Assembly: GCA_030598425.1 (NCBI GenBank)
Contig: JAUVPY010000033.1
Location: 1 to 11,727, forward strand
DNA: 11,727 nt
Reading direction: 5' to 3'
Source of the DNA: Anaerolineae bacterium
GTDB taxonomy: Bacteria; Chloroflexota; Anaerolineae; 4572-78; NAK82
In this document: one piece after another, positions 5,719 to 11,727 of the stretch
Layout of the letters: every line of letters begins with the position of its first letter
Position numbering within the stretch: position 1 is the first letter of the stretch
Made by a program: the position numbers and the translations under genes
The notes under the pieces: model-generated
What the model saw: the letters and a program-made list of their open reading frames with translations, nothing else
Databases searched by the model: none
What the model was told of the DNA's origin: nothing

Positions 5719-7356
5719 ATGACCCAGGTTGAGTTAGAGGCAGCGGCTTCGCAACTTGAGACAGAGGGTGTCGATCCACCCCCGTCTGCTGCATCGGGCA
5801 TTGCCAGCGCAGCGACCGTCATCGCGCTAGGCAACGTTGCCAGCCGGGTGTTGGGCTTGGTTCGCGAAGTGGTCATCGCTTACCTGTTTGGCGCTACCGG
5901 GCTCGTCTCCGCCTTCGACGTGGCTGCGCGGGTGCCCCGCATGCTGTTTGATCTGTTGATTGACGGGATGGTCAGCAGTGCGTTGGTACCGGTCTTCTCG
6001 GAATTGGCGGAACGCGACCGGGACGAGTTGTGGCACGTCGCCAGCATCATGCTTAGCCTGGCGACGTTGGTGATGAGTGCTGCGGCGTTGCTGCTGATGC
6101 TGTTTGCCCCTCTGGTGGCCCGGGTGATGTCAGGTGGCTTTGAGCCCGAGTTGCTGGAAGTCACTGCCCGCTTGATGCGCATCACCAGCCCTGCGGTGGT
6201 ATTCCTCAGCTTGGCGGGCATCACCACCGGTCTGCTTTACGCCCTTAAGCGTTTCGCCTTGCCCTCTTTCACGGCTGCCGTCTTCAACGCTTGCATTGTG
6301 GTCGTGGCATTGGTGCTGACCGGGTTGTTCGGCTGGGGGATCGAGAGTCTGGCCGTAGGGCTGCTGATAGGTTCAGCGATGCAGGTTGCCTTGCAAATCC
6401 CGGGACTGCGCGATGCGCGTTTGCGCTTCAGCCTGGACTGGCGCCATCCCATACTGCGCCGTATCGTTTGGCTCTACACTCCGGTGGTGCTGGGCCTGGC
6501 GGTCAGCCAGGTGGGTATTGTCATTGATCGTAATCTCGCCAGCCACACCGGCGCCCAGAGCATCGCTTGGATGCGCTACGCGACCACGTTGGTTCAGTTC
6601 CCGCTGGGGTTGGTATCGGTCGCCATAGCTCTGGCCATCTTGCCCACCCTCAGCCGGCAGGCGTCATCCTCAGAAGAGACCAGTATCGATGAATTCATGG
6701 ACACGCTGGTCACCGGTCTTAAGATGGTGTTGGTGCTCATCCTGCCGGCGGTGGTTGGTTTGTTCATCCTTGCCGAGCCAATCGTGTCGCTGGTCTTCGA
6801 GCACGGAGACTTCACCTCCTTCGACACCGAGCAGGTGGGGCGGGCGCTGCGCATTTATCTGTTGGGTACAACCTTCGCCGCGATCGATCTGCCGCTGGTG
6901 TATGCCTTCTATGCCCGTAAGAATACAGTGACGCCAGCCTTGGTTGGGGTGCTGGGTGTTGGTCTGTACCTGGTGGCAGCGCTGGTCCCGGCGCTGTTTC
7001 GTGAGCTACAAATGACTGACCTGGTGCTGGCGAACTCGGTGCAACTGACCGGCCATGCGCTGGTGATGTTGTGGCTGATCCATCACCGTGTCGGCTCGCT
7101 GCGCGGGCGGGGCCTGGTACGCACCACGCTGAAGGCACTGGCGGCGTCGCTGGTGACGGGCGCGATGGTGTTCGTCACCGCTGGGTGGCTGGTGGCGCGC
7201 TTCCCAGATCAGACCTTGCTCCAAGAATTGATCGTGGTGGGTGGTGCGGCCTTGGTGGGTCTGGCGGTCTACGGCGCGCTGGTTACACTGTTGCGTATCG
7301 AAGAAGTTGGGGTCCTCCTGGCACTGCTTCGGAGGCGATTGGGAGGTCAAGTGTAG
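5719..7356 (+). CDS. MurJ/MviN-family lipid-linked oligosaccharide flippase (divergent)
   Basis: A polytopic membrane protein of the MOP superfamily; characterised MurJ proteins flip lipid II across the cytoplasmic membrane. The 545 residues include a hydrophilic N-terminal extension (1-27) and roughly 14 hydrophobic segments. The family signature SRVLGLVREVV is present (Arg43 and Arg49 align with E. coli R18 and R24), as are FEHGDFTSFDTEQV and the YAFYARKNTVTP region. Aligned by eye to E. coli MurJ, Asp39 is replaced by Ser64 (an Asp, residue 67, lies three positions later), Arg52 by Phe77, and Asp269-Arg270 by Thr289-Thr290. Those E. coli residues are reported as essential or important. It may be a clade-typical MurJ, or a relative exporting the glycan made by the two upstream glycosyltransferases. 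GAAGGG at 5708-5713 serves as ribosome site. Confidence 0.88.
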   Translation: MTQVELEAAASQLETEGVDPPPSAASGIASAATVIALGNVASRVLGLVREVVIAYLFGATGLVSAFDVAARVPRMLFDLLIDGMVSSALVPVFSELAERDRDELWHVASIMLSLATLVMSAAALLLMLFAPLVARVMSGGFEPELLEVTARLMRITSPAVVFLSLAGITTGLLYALKRFALPSFTAAVFNACIVVVALVLTGLFGWGIESLAVGLLIGSAMQVALQIPGLRDARLRFSLDWRHPILRRIVWLYTPVVLGLAVSQVGIVIDRNLASHTGAQSIAWMRYATTLVQFPLGLVSVAIALAILPTLSRQASSSEETSIDEFMDTLVTGLKMVLVLILPAVVGLFILAEPIVSLVFEHGDFTSFDTEQVGRALRIYLLGTTFAAIDLPLVYAFYARKNTVTPALVGVLGVGLYLVAALVPALFRELQMTDLVLANSVQLTGHALVMLWLIHHRVGSLRGRGLVRTTLKALAASLVTGAMVFVTAGWLVARFPDQTLLQELIVVGGAALVGLAVYGALVTLLRIEEVGVLLALLRRRLGGQV

Positions 7357-7365
7357 CACTTTTCT

Positions 7366-7394
7366 TTGTCAGATGGGACCATATGTGATATACT
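7366..7394 (+). promoter_or_regulatory. Strong extended -10 promoter of the phosphofructokinase gene
   Basis: TTGTCA (7366-7371, five of six consensus matches), a 17-base spacer, and TATACT (7389-7394, five of six) with TGA directly before it as an extended -10. It begins 10 bases after the flippase stop. The start point would be about 7401, leaving a leader of about 170 bases before the pfk ATG. Confidence 0.8.
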
Positions 7395-7400
7395 GAACGC

Positions 7401-7573
7401 TTGTTTGAATGTCTTGGATTAACCACCTCTCAGGCCGCGTGAGAGGATTAGGCCGTGTTGACATTTTGCTCTTGCCCTCTGAGACGCCAGCGCAGAGTTT
7501 GATGATGTCTCTCTGGTGCTAAACCACATGTCAACACTACCTGGCAATCATAAAACAATTTGGAGGTCTGACC
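7401..7573 (+). promoter_or_regulatory. Structured 5' leader of the phosphofructokinase mRNA
   Basis: Between the predicted transcription start and the pfk ATG lie three nested or adjacent pairings. Hairpin 1 joins CCTCTCA (7426-7432) to TGAGAGG (7440-7446), 7 bp with a 7-base loop. A perfect 10-bp stem joins GTGTTGACAT (7455-7464) to ATGTCAACAC (7528-7537). Inside it CGCCAG (7485-7490) pairs with CTGGTG (7513-7518, one G-U), extended past a CGC bulge by AGAG (7494-7497) with CTCT (7509-7512). ACCTC (7425-7429), in hairpin 1, is complementary to GAGGT (7563-7567) in the ribosome site GGAGG, so a switch that hides the ribosome site is conceivable. No known riboswitch class was recognised. The pairings are seen; the function is inference. 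Confidence 0.5.
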
Positions 7574-8782
7574 ATGGCAAACAAGAAAACAAAAGGCGTT
7601 ATCGGGATTCTAACCGGCGGTGGAGACGTTCCGGGCTTGAACCCGGCCATTCGAGCGGTGACTATCCGTGCACTCAGAGAGGGCTATCAAGTCGTCGGGA
7701 TTCGGCGTGGCTGGTTGGGCGCCATTAGCATCATACGTGACGAGAAGGCTGACAACAGCAGCAACTTTCAAATCCTCACCGAAGAGGTCGTGAATAAAGC
7801 AGGTCGGACGGGCGGCACGTTTATTCACACCTCTCGGACACGCCCCAGCAACGTCCCCAAAGGGAACGTTCCAGAGCATTTGAGAGAAACGTACGCTGAC
7901 GACGAGAATGACCTAACCCCTGAGGTTCTGAAGAACCTGGAATTTCTGGGCATCGACTATCTGATCCCCATCGGTGGTGATGACACCCTCAGCTATGGGG
8001 TCCGCCTATTTCAAGAGGGCGTCAAAGTTGTGGCCATCCCCAAAACGATGGATAACGACGTCCCAGGGACCGATTACTGCATTGGTTTTAGTACGTGCGT
8101 GAGCCGAACCATCTCGATGACCAACGCTCTGCGAACGTCGGCCGGTTCTCACGAAAGATTCCTGGTCCTGGAGGTATTTGGACGTTATGCCGGTTATACG
8201 GCTATGCTGCCGACCCTGGCCGGCGCGGCCACTCGCTGTGTTATTCCTGAGTATGAGTTCGATATAGAGCACCTGGCCAACTTGTTGAGCGATGACCGCC
8301 ACAAGAACCCCAGCCAGTATTCGGTCGTCCTTGTATCGGAAGGAGCTATGTTCAAAGGCGGTGAGATGATCTTCCAGGATCAGACGGCGGACGCTTATGG
8401 ACACAGGAAGCTGGGCGGCATCGGCGACCTGGTTTCGGCAGAGTTAAAAAGACTCTCTCCCCAGTTCAACAATGGAAAGACGATCAATGTCATCAATCAG
8501 AGACTGGGATACATAGTGCGCTGCGGCGACCCGGATGCCATTGACTCGATTGTGCCTATGGCATATGGCAATCTAGCCCTGGATTTGATTATGAACGGGG
8601 TTTATGGCCGGCTGGTCGTTCTAAAGAATGGGCGCTATGATAATATGCCGATTGAGGTTGTTACCAGTTCCAAGAAGGTGGTCAACATAGAGGAATATTA
8701 CAATATAGAGCGATTGCGCCCTCGCTTCCGGCGTTTCGAGATGAAACCTCTGTTCCTTATGACCAGCGAGGCAGGCTGGTAG
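7574..8782 (+). CDS. 6-phosphofructokinase, pyrophosphate-dependent type (PPi-PFK)
   Basis: Interconverts fructose 6-phosphate and fructose 1,6-bisphosphate in the cytoplasm. The 402 residues show the PFK core: GGGDVPGLN (15-23), GGDDTL (134-139), PKTMDND (156-162, catalytic Asp160) and EVFGRYAG (200-207). In ATP-dependent PFKs the residue after GGD is Gly and the motif reads PGTIDND. Here both discriminating positions carry the PPi-type residues, Asp137 and Lys157, which points to a reversible PPi-linked enzyme. The ribosome site GGAGG (7562-7566) is 7 bases before the ATG. It is expressed from its own promoter and leader and followed by an intrinsic terminator, so it is a single-gene unit. 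Sampled stretches are more AT-rich than the flippase gene upstream. The family is certain; phosphoryl donor assignment rests on the two residues. Confidence 0.95.
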   Translation: MANKKTKGVIGILTGGGDVPGLNPAIRAVTIRALREGYQVVGIRRGWLGAISIIRDEKADNSSNFQILTEEVVNKAGRTGGTFIHTSRTRPSNVPKGNVPEHLRETYADDENDLTPEVLKNLEFLGIDYLIPIGGDDTLSYGVRLFQEGVKVVAIPKTMDNDVPGTDYCIGFSTCVSRTISMTNALRTSAGSHERFLVLEVFGRYAGYTAMLPTLAGAATRCVIPEYEFDIEHLANLLSDDRHKNPSQYSVVLVSEGAMFKGGEMIFQDQTADAYGHRKLGGIGDLVSAELKRLSPQFNNGKTINVINQRLGYIVRCGDPDAIDSIVPMAYGNLALDLIMNGVYGRLVVLKNGRYDNMPIEVVTSSKKVVNIEEYYNIERLRPRFRRFEMKPLFLMTSEAGW

Positions 8783-8852
8783 TCTCACTTCCGGCGTAAT
8801 TAACAGAGCCTTACCTACGCACGCAGACGTAACGGTTGCCCTTTGACAGTAA

Positions 8853-8883
8853 GATGACCGTCTCATCGACGGTCGTCTTTTTT
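8853..8883 (+). terminator. Rho-independent terminator of the phosphofructokinase gene
   Basis: GATGACCGTC (8853-8862) pairs with GACGGTCGTC (8868-8877) over 10 bp with one G-U, a 5-base loop TCATC, and six T (8878-8883). It ends 5 bases from the stop of the convergent lutC gene, so it may also limit transcription coming from the right, although the left side of the stem lacks the T-run needed for efficient leftward termination. Confidence 0.92.
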
Positions 8884-8888
8884 GTTCC

Positions 8889-9602
8889 TCAGTCGTGATC
8901 TTCTGGAGGGATCAGCACCACGTGTAACTCTCGTGGGCCGTGGACGCCCAGGGTGAGAACCTGCTCGATGTCGGCGGTGCGGCTGGGGCCGGTAATAAAA
9001 ATCAGGTTGCTGGCCTGGCGCACTACGCCAGGGTGGGCGGCCAGGAAAGTGGCCATGTCAGGACATAGGCTGGCCACCGGTAGAAGAGCGATGTGCACCG
9101 GCGGCAGCAGCGAGGCCAGCCGGCCCCGACCAGGACCGCTCGGCAGCGCCAATGACCCGGTGTCGGCCAGCCCGGCCAGCGCGCCGGTAACGCCCACCGT
9201 CGCCCGATCGAGCTCCGCCAGGCGCGCGCCGCGCGCCGCCTCGTCACCCGGCGTTGGCAACGTCGCGTCGAGGATCTGCACGCCACGGGTCGTCAGTGCC
9301 TCCCAAACTCCCGGCACGGGAAGGTGCTCCTCATCCCAGGCGAGAGCAGCTTCGGTCTGATTTGCCTGGACGATGCGTAACAGGATGCCTATTGCCTCGG
9401 CCTGGTCATCTGGGGAGTAGACCTGGGCCGACAGCGATTGGGCTTCGGTGATGAAGGCCGCGCGCAGACTCTTAGGATCGACCCGAACGCCTACGCTGCT
9501 CTCAAGAGATGGTGGGCGGGCCGGCAGCTCGTAGCTGGCGGCGGGTAACATCGCTGTCTCCAAGCTGGCTCGAATCCGGTTCAACATCGCTTCTTTTTCC
9601 AT
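8889..9602 (-). CDS. lutC: LutC/YkgG-family LUD-domain protein of lactate utilization
   Basis: The 237-residue product ends with the LUD-domain signature: NLIFITGPSRTADIEQ followed by a Val-Leu-Thr-Leu-Gly-Val-His-Gly-Pro run and LHVVLI. The DTGSL and ALPVASLCP-like central pattern is also typical. LutC is one of three proteins needed for L-lactate oxidation to pyruvate in Bacillus subtilis; it has no iron-sulfur motif itself and its exact role is unresolved. The ATG at 9602 has only a weak GAG-type ribosome site. An 84-base gap separates it from lutB, longer than the lutA-lutB junction, but no convincing promoter was seen in the gap, so it is probably the last gene of the same operon. Membership is supported by gene order lutA-lutB-lutC. 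Confidence 0.9.
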   Translation of the reverse strand: MEKEAMLNRIRASLETAMLPAASYELPARPPSLESSVGVRVDPKSLRAAFITEAQSLSAQVYSPDDQAEAIGILLRIVQANQTEAALAWDEEHLPVPGVWEALTTRGVQILDATLPTPGDEAARGARLAELDRATVGVTGALAGLADTGSLALPSGPGRGRLASLLPPVHIALLPVASLCPDMATFLAAHPGVVRQASNLIFITGPSRTADIEQVLTLGVHGPRELHVVLIPPEDHD

Positions 9603-9686
9603 TGTTCAGCTCGTTTTTTGGGTGTATTCAAAATGTTCTGTAGGGGCACCCCATAGAAATCGTCTGTTAACTCGTCTTCTCGTCGA
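9603..9686 (-). other. lutB-lutC spacer with short GGGG/CCCC inverted repeat
   Basis: The 84-base spacer contains GGGGCACCCC (9643-9652), which could form only a 3-bp hairpin with a 4-base loop, and a T-rich patch (9614-9619). The flanking TAGGGGCACCCC resembles dispersed repeats remembered from Chloroflexota genomes, but one short copy is not proof. No promoter or terminator is convincing. Confidence 0.25.
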
Positions 9687-11132
9687 CTACTTACCCTCTG
9701 CTTTTACCTTCTTCTGCCGTTCGCGCCATTGCCGGCTGAATGGTTTGTCTGCAAAGGCGGGGAAATCGCGGTGATTGGTCCAGGCCGACAGGGGAGGGGG
9801 CAGCCATCTGATCCAGCCGCCCCGCGCGAGAAGATGCGTCCCCCACGTCGCAAGTCGAGATGCCAGCCGAAAACGGCCCGGGCTGGTGGCGGCCACGCGG
9901 TAGACGCGGATGCCCCAGCGTAGCCAGCGAGGCGAACCACCGGCGCGAACCCCCGTGTCGCGCAAAGACAGCAGCATCCTGGGTAGGTCTATGCCCATGG
10001 GGCACACCTCACGGCAGGCGCCACACAGACTGCTGGCGTGGGGCAGATCGTCCCAAGCATGACCCTCATACATAGCGGGAGTCAGAACCGACCCTACCGG
10101 CCCCGTGTAGACGCCGCCGTAGGCGTGTCCACCGATTTGCTGATAGACCGGGCAGGCAGGCAGACAGGCGCCACAGCGGATGCAATACAGAACCTCCGCC
10201 AGATCGCTTCCCAGGGTGCGCGACCGTCCGTTGTCTACCAACACGACGTGCAGTTCATCGGGACCGTCCGGCTCACCTTCAGTTCCGGAGTCGGTCGAGA
10301 AACGGCGCGGGCCGGTCAATAGGTTGGTGTAGACGGTCAGCTTCTGGCCGGTGGCGCTACGGCCCAGCAGTTGCAGCATCACGTCCAGATCGTCGAGGGT
10401 CGGCACCAGCCGCTCGATGCCCATCAATGCCACGTGCAGCCGGGGGAGTGTGGTCCCCAGGCGACCGTTGCCTTCGTTGGTCACCAGGCACAAGGTGCCC
10501 GTCTCGGCCACCCCGAAGTTGACCCCGCTGATGCCAATGTCAGCGTCGAGGAACATGCGCCGTAGCTCGGCGCGGACGTATGCGGTCATTTCCTCGGGGA
10601 TGTGTGTAAGGGGGATACCCATCTTTTCGTGTAGTAATTCGCCTACCTCTTCCTTGGATTTGTGGACGGCCGGCGCGACGATGTGCGATGGTCTCTCACC
10701 CGCTAACTGGACGATGTATTCGCCCAAGTCGGTCTCGACGACTTGGATCCCGGCCGCTTCCAGAGCGTGATTTAGCCCTGTTTCCTCGCTGACCATCGTC
10801 TTGACCTTGACGGCTAGCTTGACGCTGTGCGACGCTGCCAGGTCGCAGACGATGCGGTTGGCCTCGGCTGCGTCGTGCGCCCAGTGGACGTGCCCGCCGG
10901 TATTCTCGACTGAGTTTGCGAACTGGGCCAGATAGTGATCCAGGCGGCTTAGCGTGTGGGCGCGCACCCGGCGGGCGTGGTCGCGCAAGGCGTCGGCGTT
11001 GGCCAGCCCACCCATGGCTCTGGCCCGGTTGGTGTTGAAATGCTCAACCGCCCGCTCAAGTGCAGCCTGTAGCGTAGGGTCAGCCAGGGCTTGTGCCGCG
11101 CGGCGGCGGAAGGGGATAGAAGGTGCCGTCAC
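9687..11132 (-). CDS. lutB: LutB-family iron-sulfur lactate utilization protein
   Basis: A 481-residue protein with an N-terminal LUD domain (about 60-300, including GVNFGVAETGTLCLVTNEGNG near 203-223) and a ferredoxin-like region. That region has C317-x2-C320-x2-C323-x3-C327P and C370-x2-C373-x3-C377P, positioned to bind two [4Fe-4S] clusters. LutB works with LutA and LutC in L-lactate oxidation to pyruvate, presumably passing electrons to the respiratory chain. The C-terminal tail (from about 400) contains a Trp- and Arg-rich stretch and ends in a basic KKVKAEGK. The GTG start at 11132 overlaps the lutA stop in a GTGA arrangement, with GAGGAG 7 bases upstream, a clear sign of translational coupling. 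Length fits the family. Confidence 0.95.
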   Translation of the reverse strand: MTAPSIPFRRRAAQALADPTLQAALERAVEHFNTNRARAMGGLANADALRDHARRVRAHTLSRLDHYLAQFANSVENTGGHVHWAHDAAEANRIVCDLAASHSVKLAVKVKTMVSEETGLNHALEAAGIQVVETDLGEYIVQLAGERPSHIVAPAVHKSKEEVGELLHEKMGIPLTHIPEEMTAYVRAELRRMFLDADIGISGVNFGVAETGTLCLVTNEGNGRLGTTLPRLHVALMGIERLVPTLDDLDVMLQLLGRSATGQKLTVYTNLLTGPRRFSTDSGTEGEPDGPDELHVVLVDNGRSRTLGSDLAEVLYCIRCGACLPACPVYQQIGGHAYGGVYTGPVGSVLTPAMYEGHAWDDLPHASSLCGACREVCPMGIDLPRMLLSLRDTGVRAGGSPRWLRWGIRVYRVAATSPGRFRLASRLATWGTHLLARGGWIRWLPPPLSAWTNHRDFPAFADKPFSRQWRERQKKVKAEGK

Positions 11133-11727
11133 AGCTCATCTCCTCGCAGAATTTGGGCAATGTGCAATGCGCGGATAGACGATCCGCGCCGGTGGAGGCC
11201 GCCTCCCATATGCAATAGGCAACTGGGGTCGCAGGCGACCACGGCGTCCGCATCGGTGTGCTCTACATTGTCCAACTTGCGCGCCAACATCGCCCCGGAT
11301 ATGTCGCCCATTTTCACCGCGAACAGACCGCCAAAACCGCAGCAATCCTCGGCTCCCGGCAGCTCGACCAGTTCTGCGTCTCGCACCTGGGCCAACAGGT
11401 CCAATGGCTGGTGGGTCACCCCTTTACCGCGCAGGGTGTGGCACGAGGCGTGGTAGGTCAGCCTACCGGAAAAGTTGGCGCCTATCTCGGTCTGGCCCAG
11501 CACATCGACCAGGAACTCGCTGAACTCGTAGACACGGCCGGCCAGCGCCTCGGCGCGCGGCGCATAAACCGGATCGGCCGCGAAAAGTTCCGGATAGTGA
11601 TGCTGGATCATATCGGCGCACGAGCCGGAGGGGATGACCACAGGGACGTCGTATTGGCCAAAGCTGTCCAGGGTGTGGCGGGCCATGGCCCGCGCGTCGT
11701 CCCAGAAACCGCCGTTGAAGGCGGGCT
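11129..11727 (-). CDS. lutA: LutA-family (Fe-S)-binding oxidoreductase subunit, C-terminal part, truncated by window edge
   Basis: The frame stays open to the right edge. The codons before the internal Met at 11686 encode PAFNGGFWDDARA, the conserved segment just after the first cysteine cluster of LutA/YkgE, so the real start lies beyond the window. The visible part contains two CCG-type cysteine motif regions: SGSCADMI and, after ASCHTLRGKG, EDCCGFGGLFAVK and CDPSCLLHMGG. These resemble the GlpC and heterodisulfide-reductase HdrB CCG domain that binds an iron-sulfur cluster. It acts with LutB and LutC in L-lactate oxidation to pyruvate. The stop (TGA at 11131-11129) overlaps the lutB GTG. 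The first cysteine motif and the N terminus cannot be checked here. Confidence 0.93.
   Translation of the reverse strand, partial: PAFNGGFWDDARAMARHTLDSFGQYDVPVVIPSGSCADMIQHHYPELFAADPVYAPRAEALAGRVYEFSEFLVDVLGQTEIGANFSGRLTYHASCHTLRGKGVTHQPLDLLAQVRDAELVELPGAEDCCGFGGLFAVKMGDISGAMLARKLDNVEHTDADAVVACDPSCLLHMGGGLHRRGSSIRALHIAQILRGDEL

Noticed and set aside
7458..7463. TTGACA as the -35 box of a second pfk promoter
   Set aside because: Nothing like a -10 box lies 15-19 bases downstream; the bases belong to the 10-bp inverted repeat.
8843..8848. TTGACA after the pfk gene as a promoter
   Set aside because: The expected -10 position falls in the GC-rich terminator stem with no TATAAT-like match, and no plus-strand gene follows.
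8783..8852. Possible small RNA or tRNA between pfk and its terminator
   Set aside because: No cloverleaf, conserved tRNA boxes or independent promoter could be seen; it is most simply the pfk 3' untranslated region.
11129..11686. Methionine at 11686 as the start of the lutA gene
   Set aside because: The frame continues upstream to the window edge with conserved LutA residues (PAFNGGFWDDARA), so this Met is internal and the gene is cut by the window.

Overview
The window looks like a chromosomal segment of a GC-rich, non-model bacterium. The gene content, the TTACGTT/TCACGTT-type intergenic heptamer repeats and the TGnTACAAT-type promoter suggest Chloroflexota, possibly Anaerolineae. This placement is inference from style and recalled similarity; no rRNA or other marker is present. 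I see no tRNA, rRNA, CRISPR array, insertion sequence or phage gene.

Layout. (1) Positions 1-170 (minus strand) hold the 5' end of a truncated gene with a repeat-like helical product. A 196-base divergent promoter region separates it from the next block. (2) Positions 367-3301 (plus strand) hold a Cof-type HAD phosphatase, an overlapping TsaC/Sua5 threonylcarbamoyl-AMP synthase (tRNA t6A modification) and a phytoene-desaturase/PYROXD2-like FAD oxidoreductase. (3) Positions 3432-7356 (plus strand) form a tight four-gene operon: GT4 glycosyltransferase, WecG/TagA/CpsF (GT26) glycosyltransferase, an unrecognised 135-residue protein and a MurJ/MviN-family flippase. The first gene appears leaderless, with its promoter built over a tandem heptamer repeat. 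(4) A strong promoter and a structured leader of about 170 bases precede a phosphofructokinase with the pyrophosphate-dependent signature (7574-8782), which ends in a clear intrinsic terminator. (5) Positions 8889-11727 (minus strand) hold a lutABC-type L-lactate oxidation operon, with lutA running off the right edge.

How the genes may work together. GT4, GT26 and the MurJ-like protein fit the assembly and membrane translocation of a polyprenyl-linked glycan; the small protein between them is translationally embedded in that unit. LutABC would convert L-lactate to pyruvate. The convergent PPi-dependent PFK is a reversible glycolytic/gluconeogenic enzyme, so the two units meet in central carbon metabolism.

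The observations most worth following are: the MurJ homologue lacks the acidic and basic residues that align with functionally essential E. coli MurJ positions (D39, R52, R270) while keeping R18 and R24; the 135-residue protein is an unknown partner in the same operon; and the pfk leader contains a perfect 10-bp long-range stem enclosing a second stem, plus a possible anti-Shine-Dalgarno segment.
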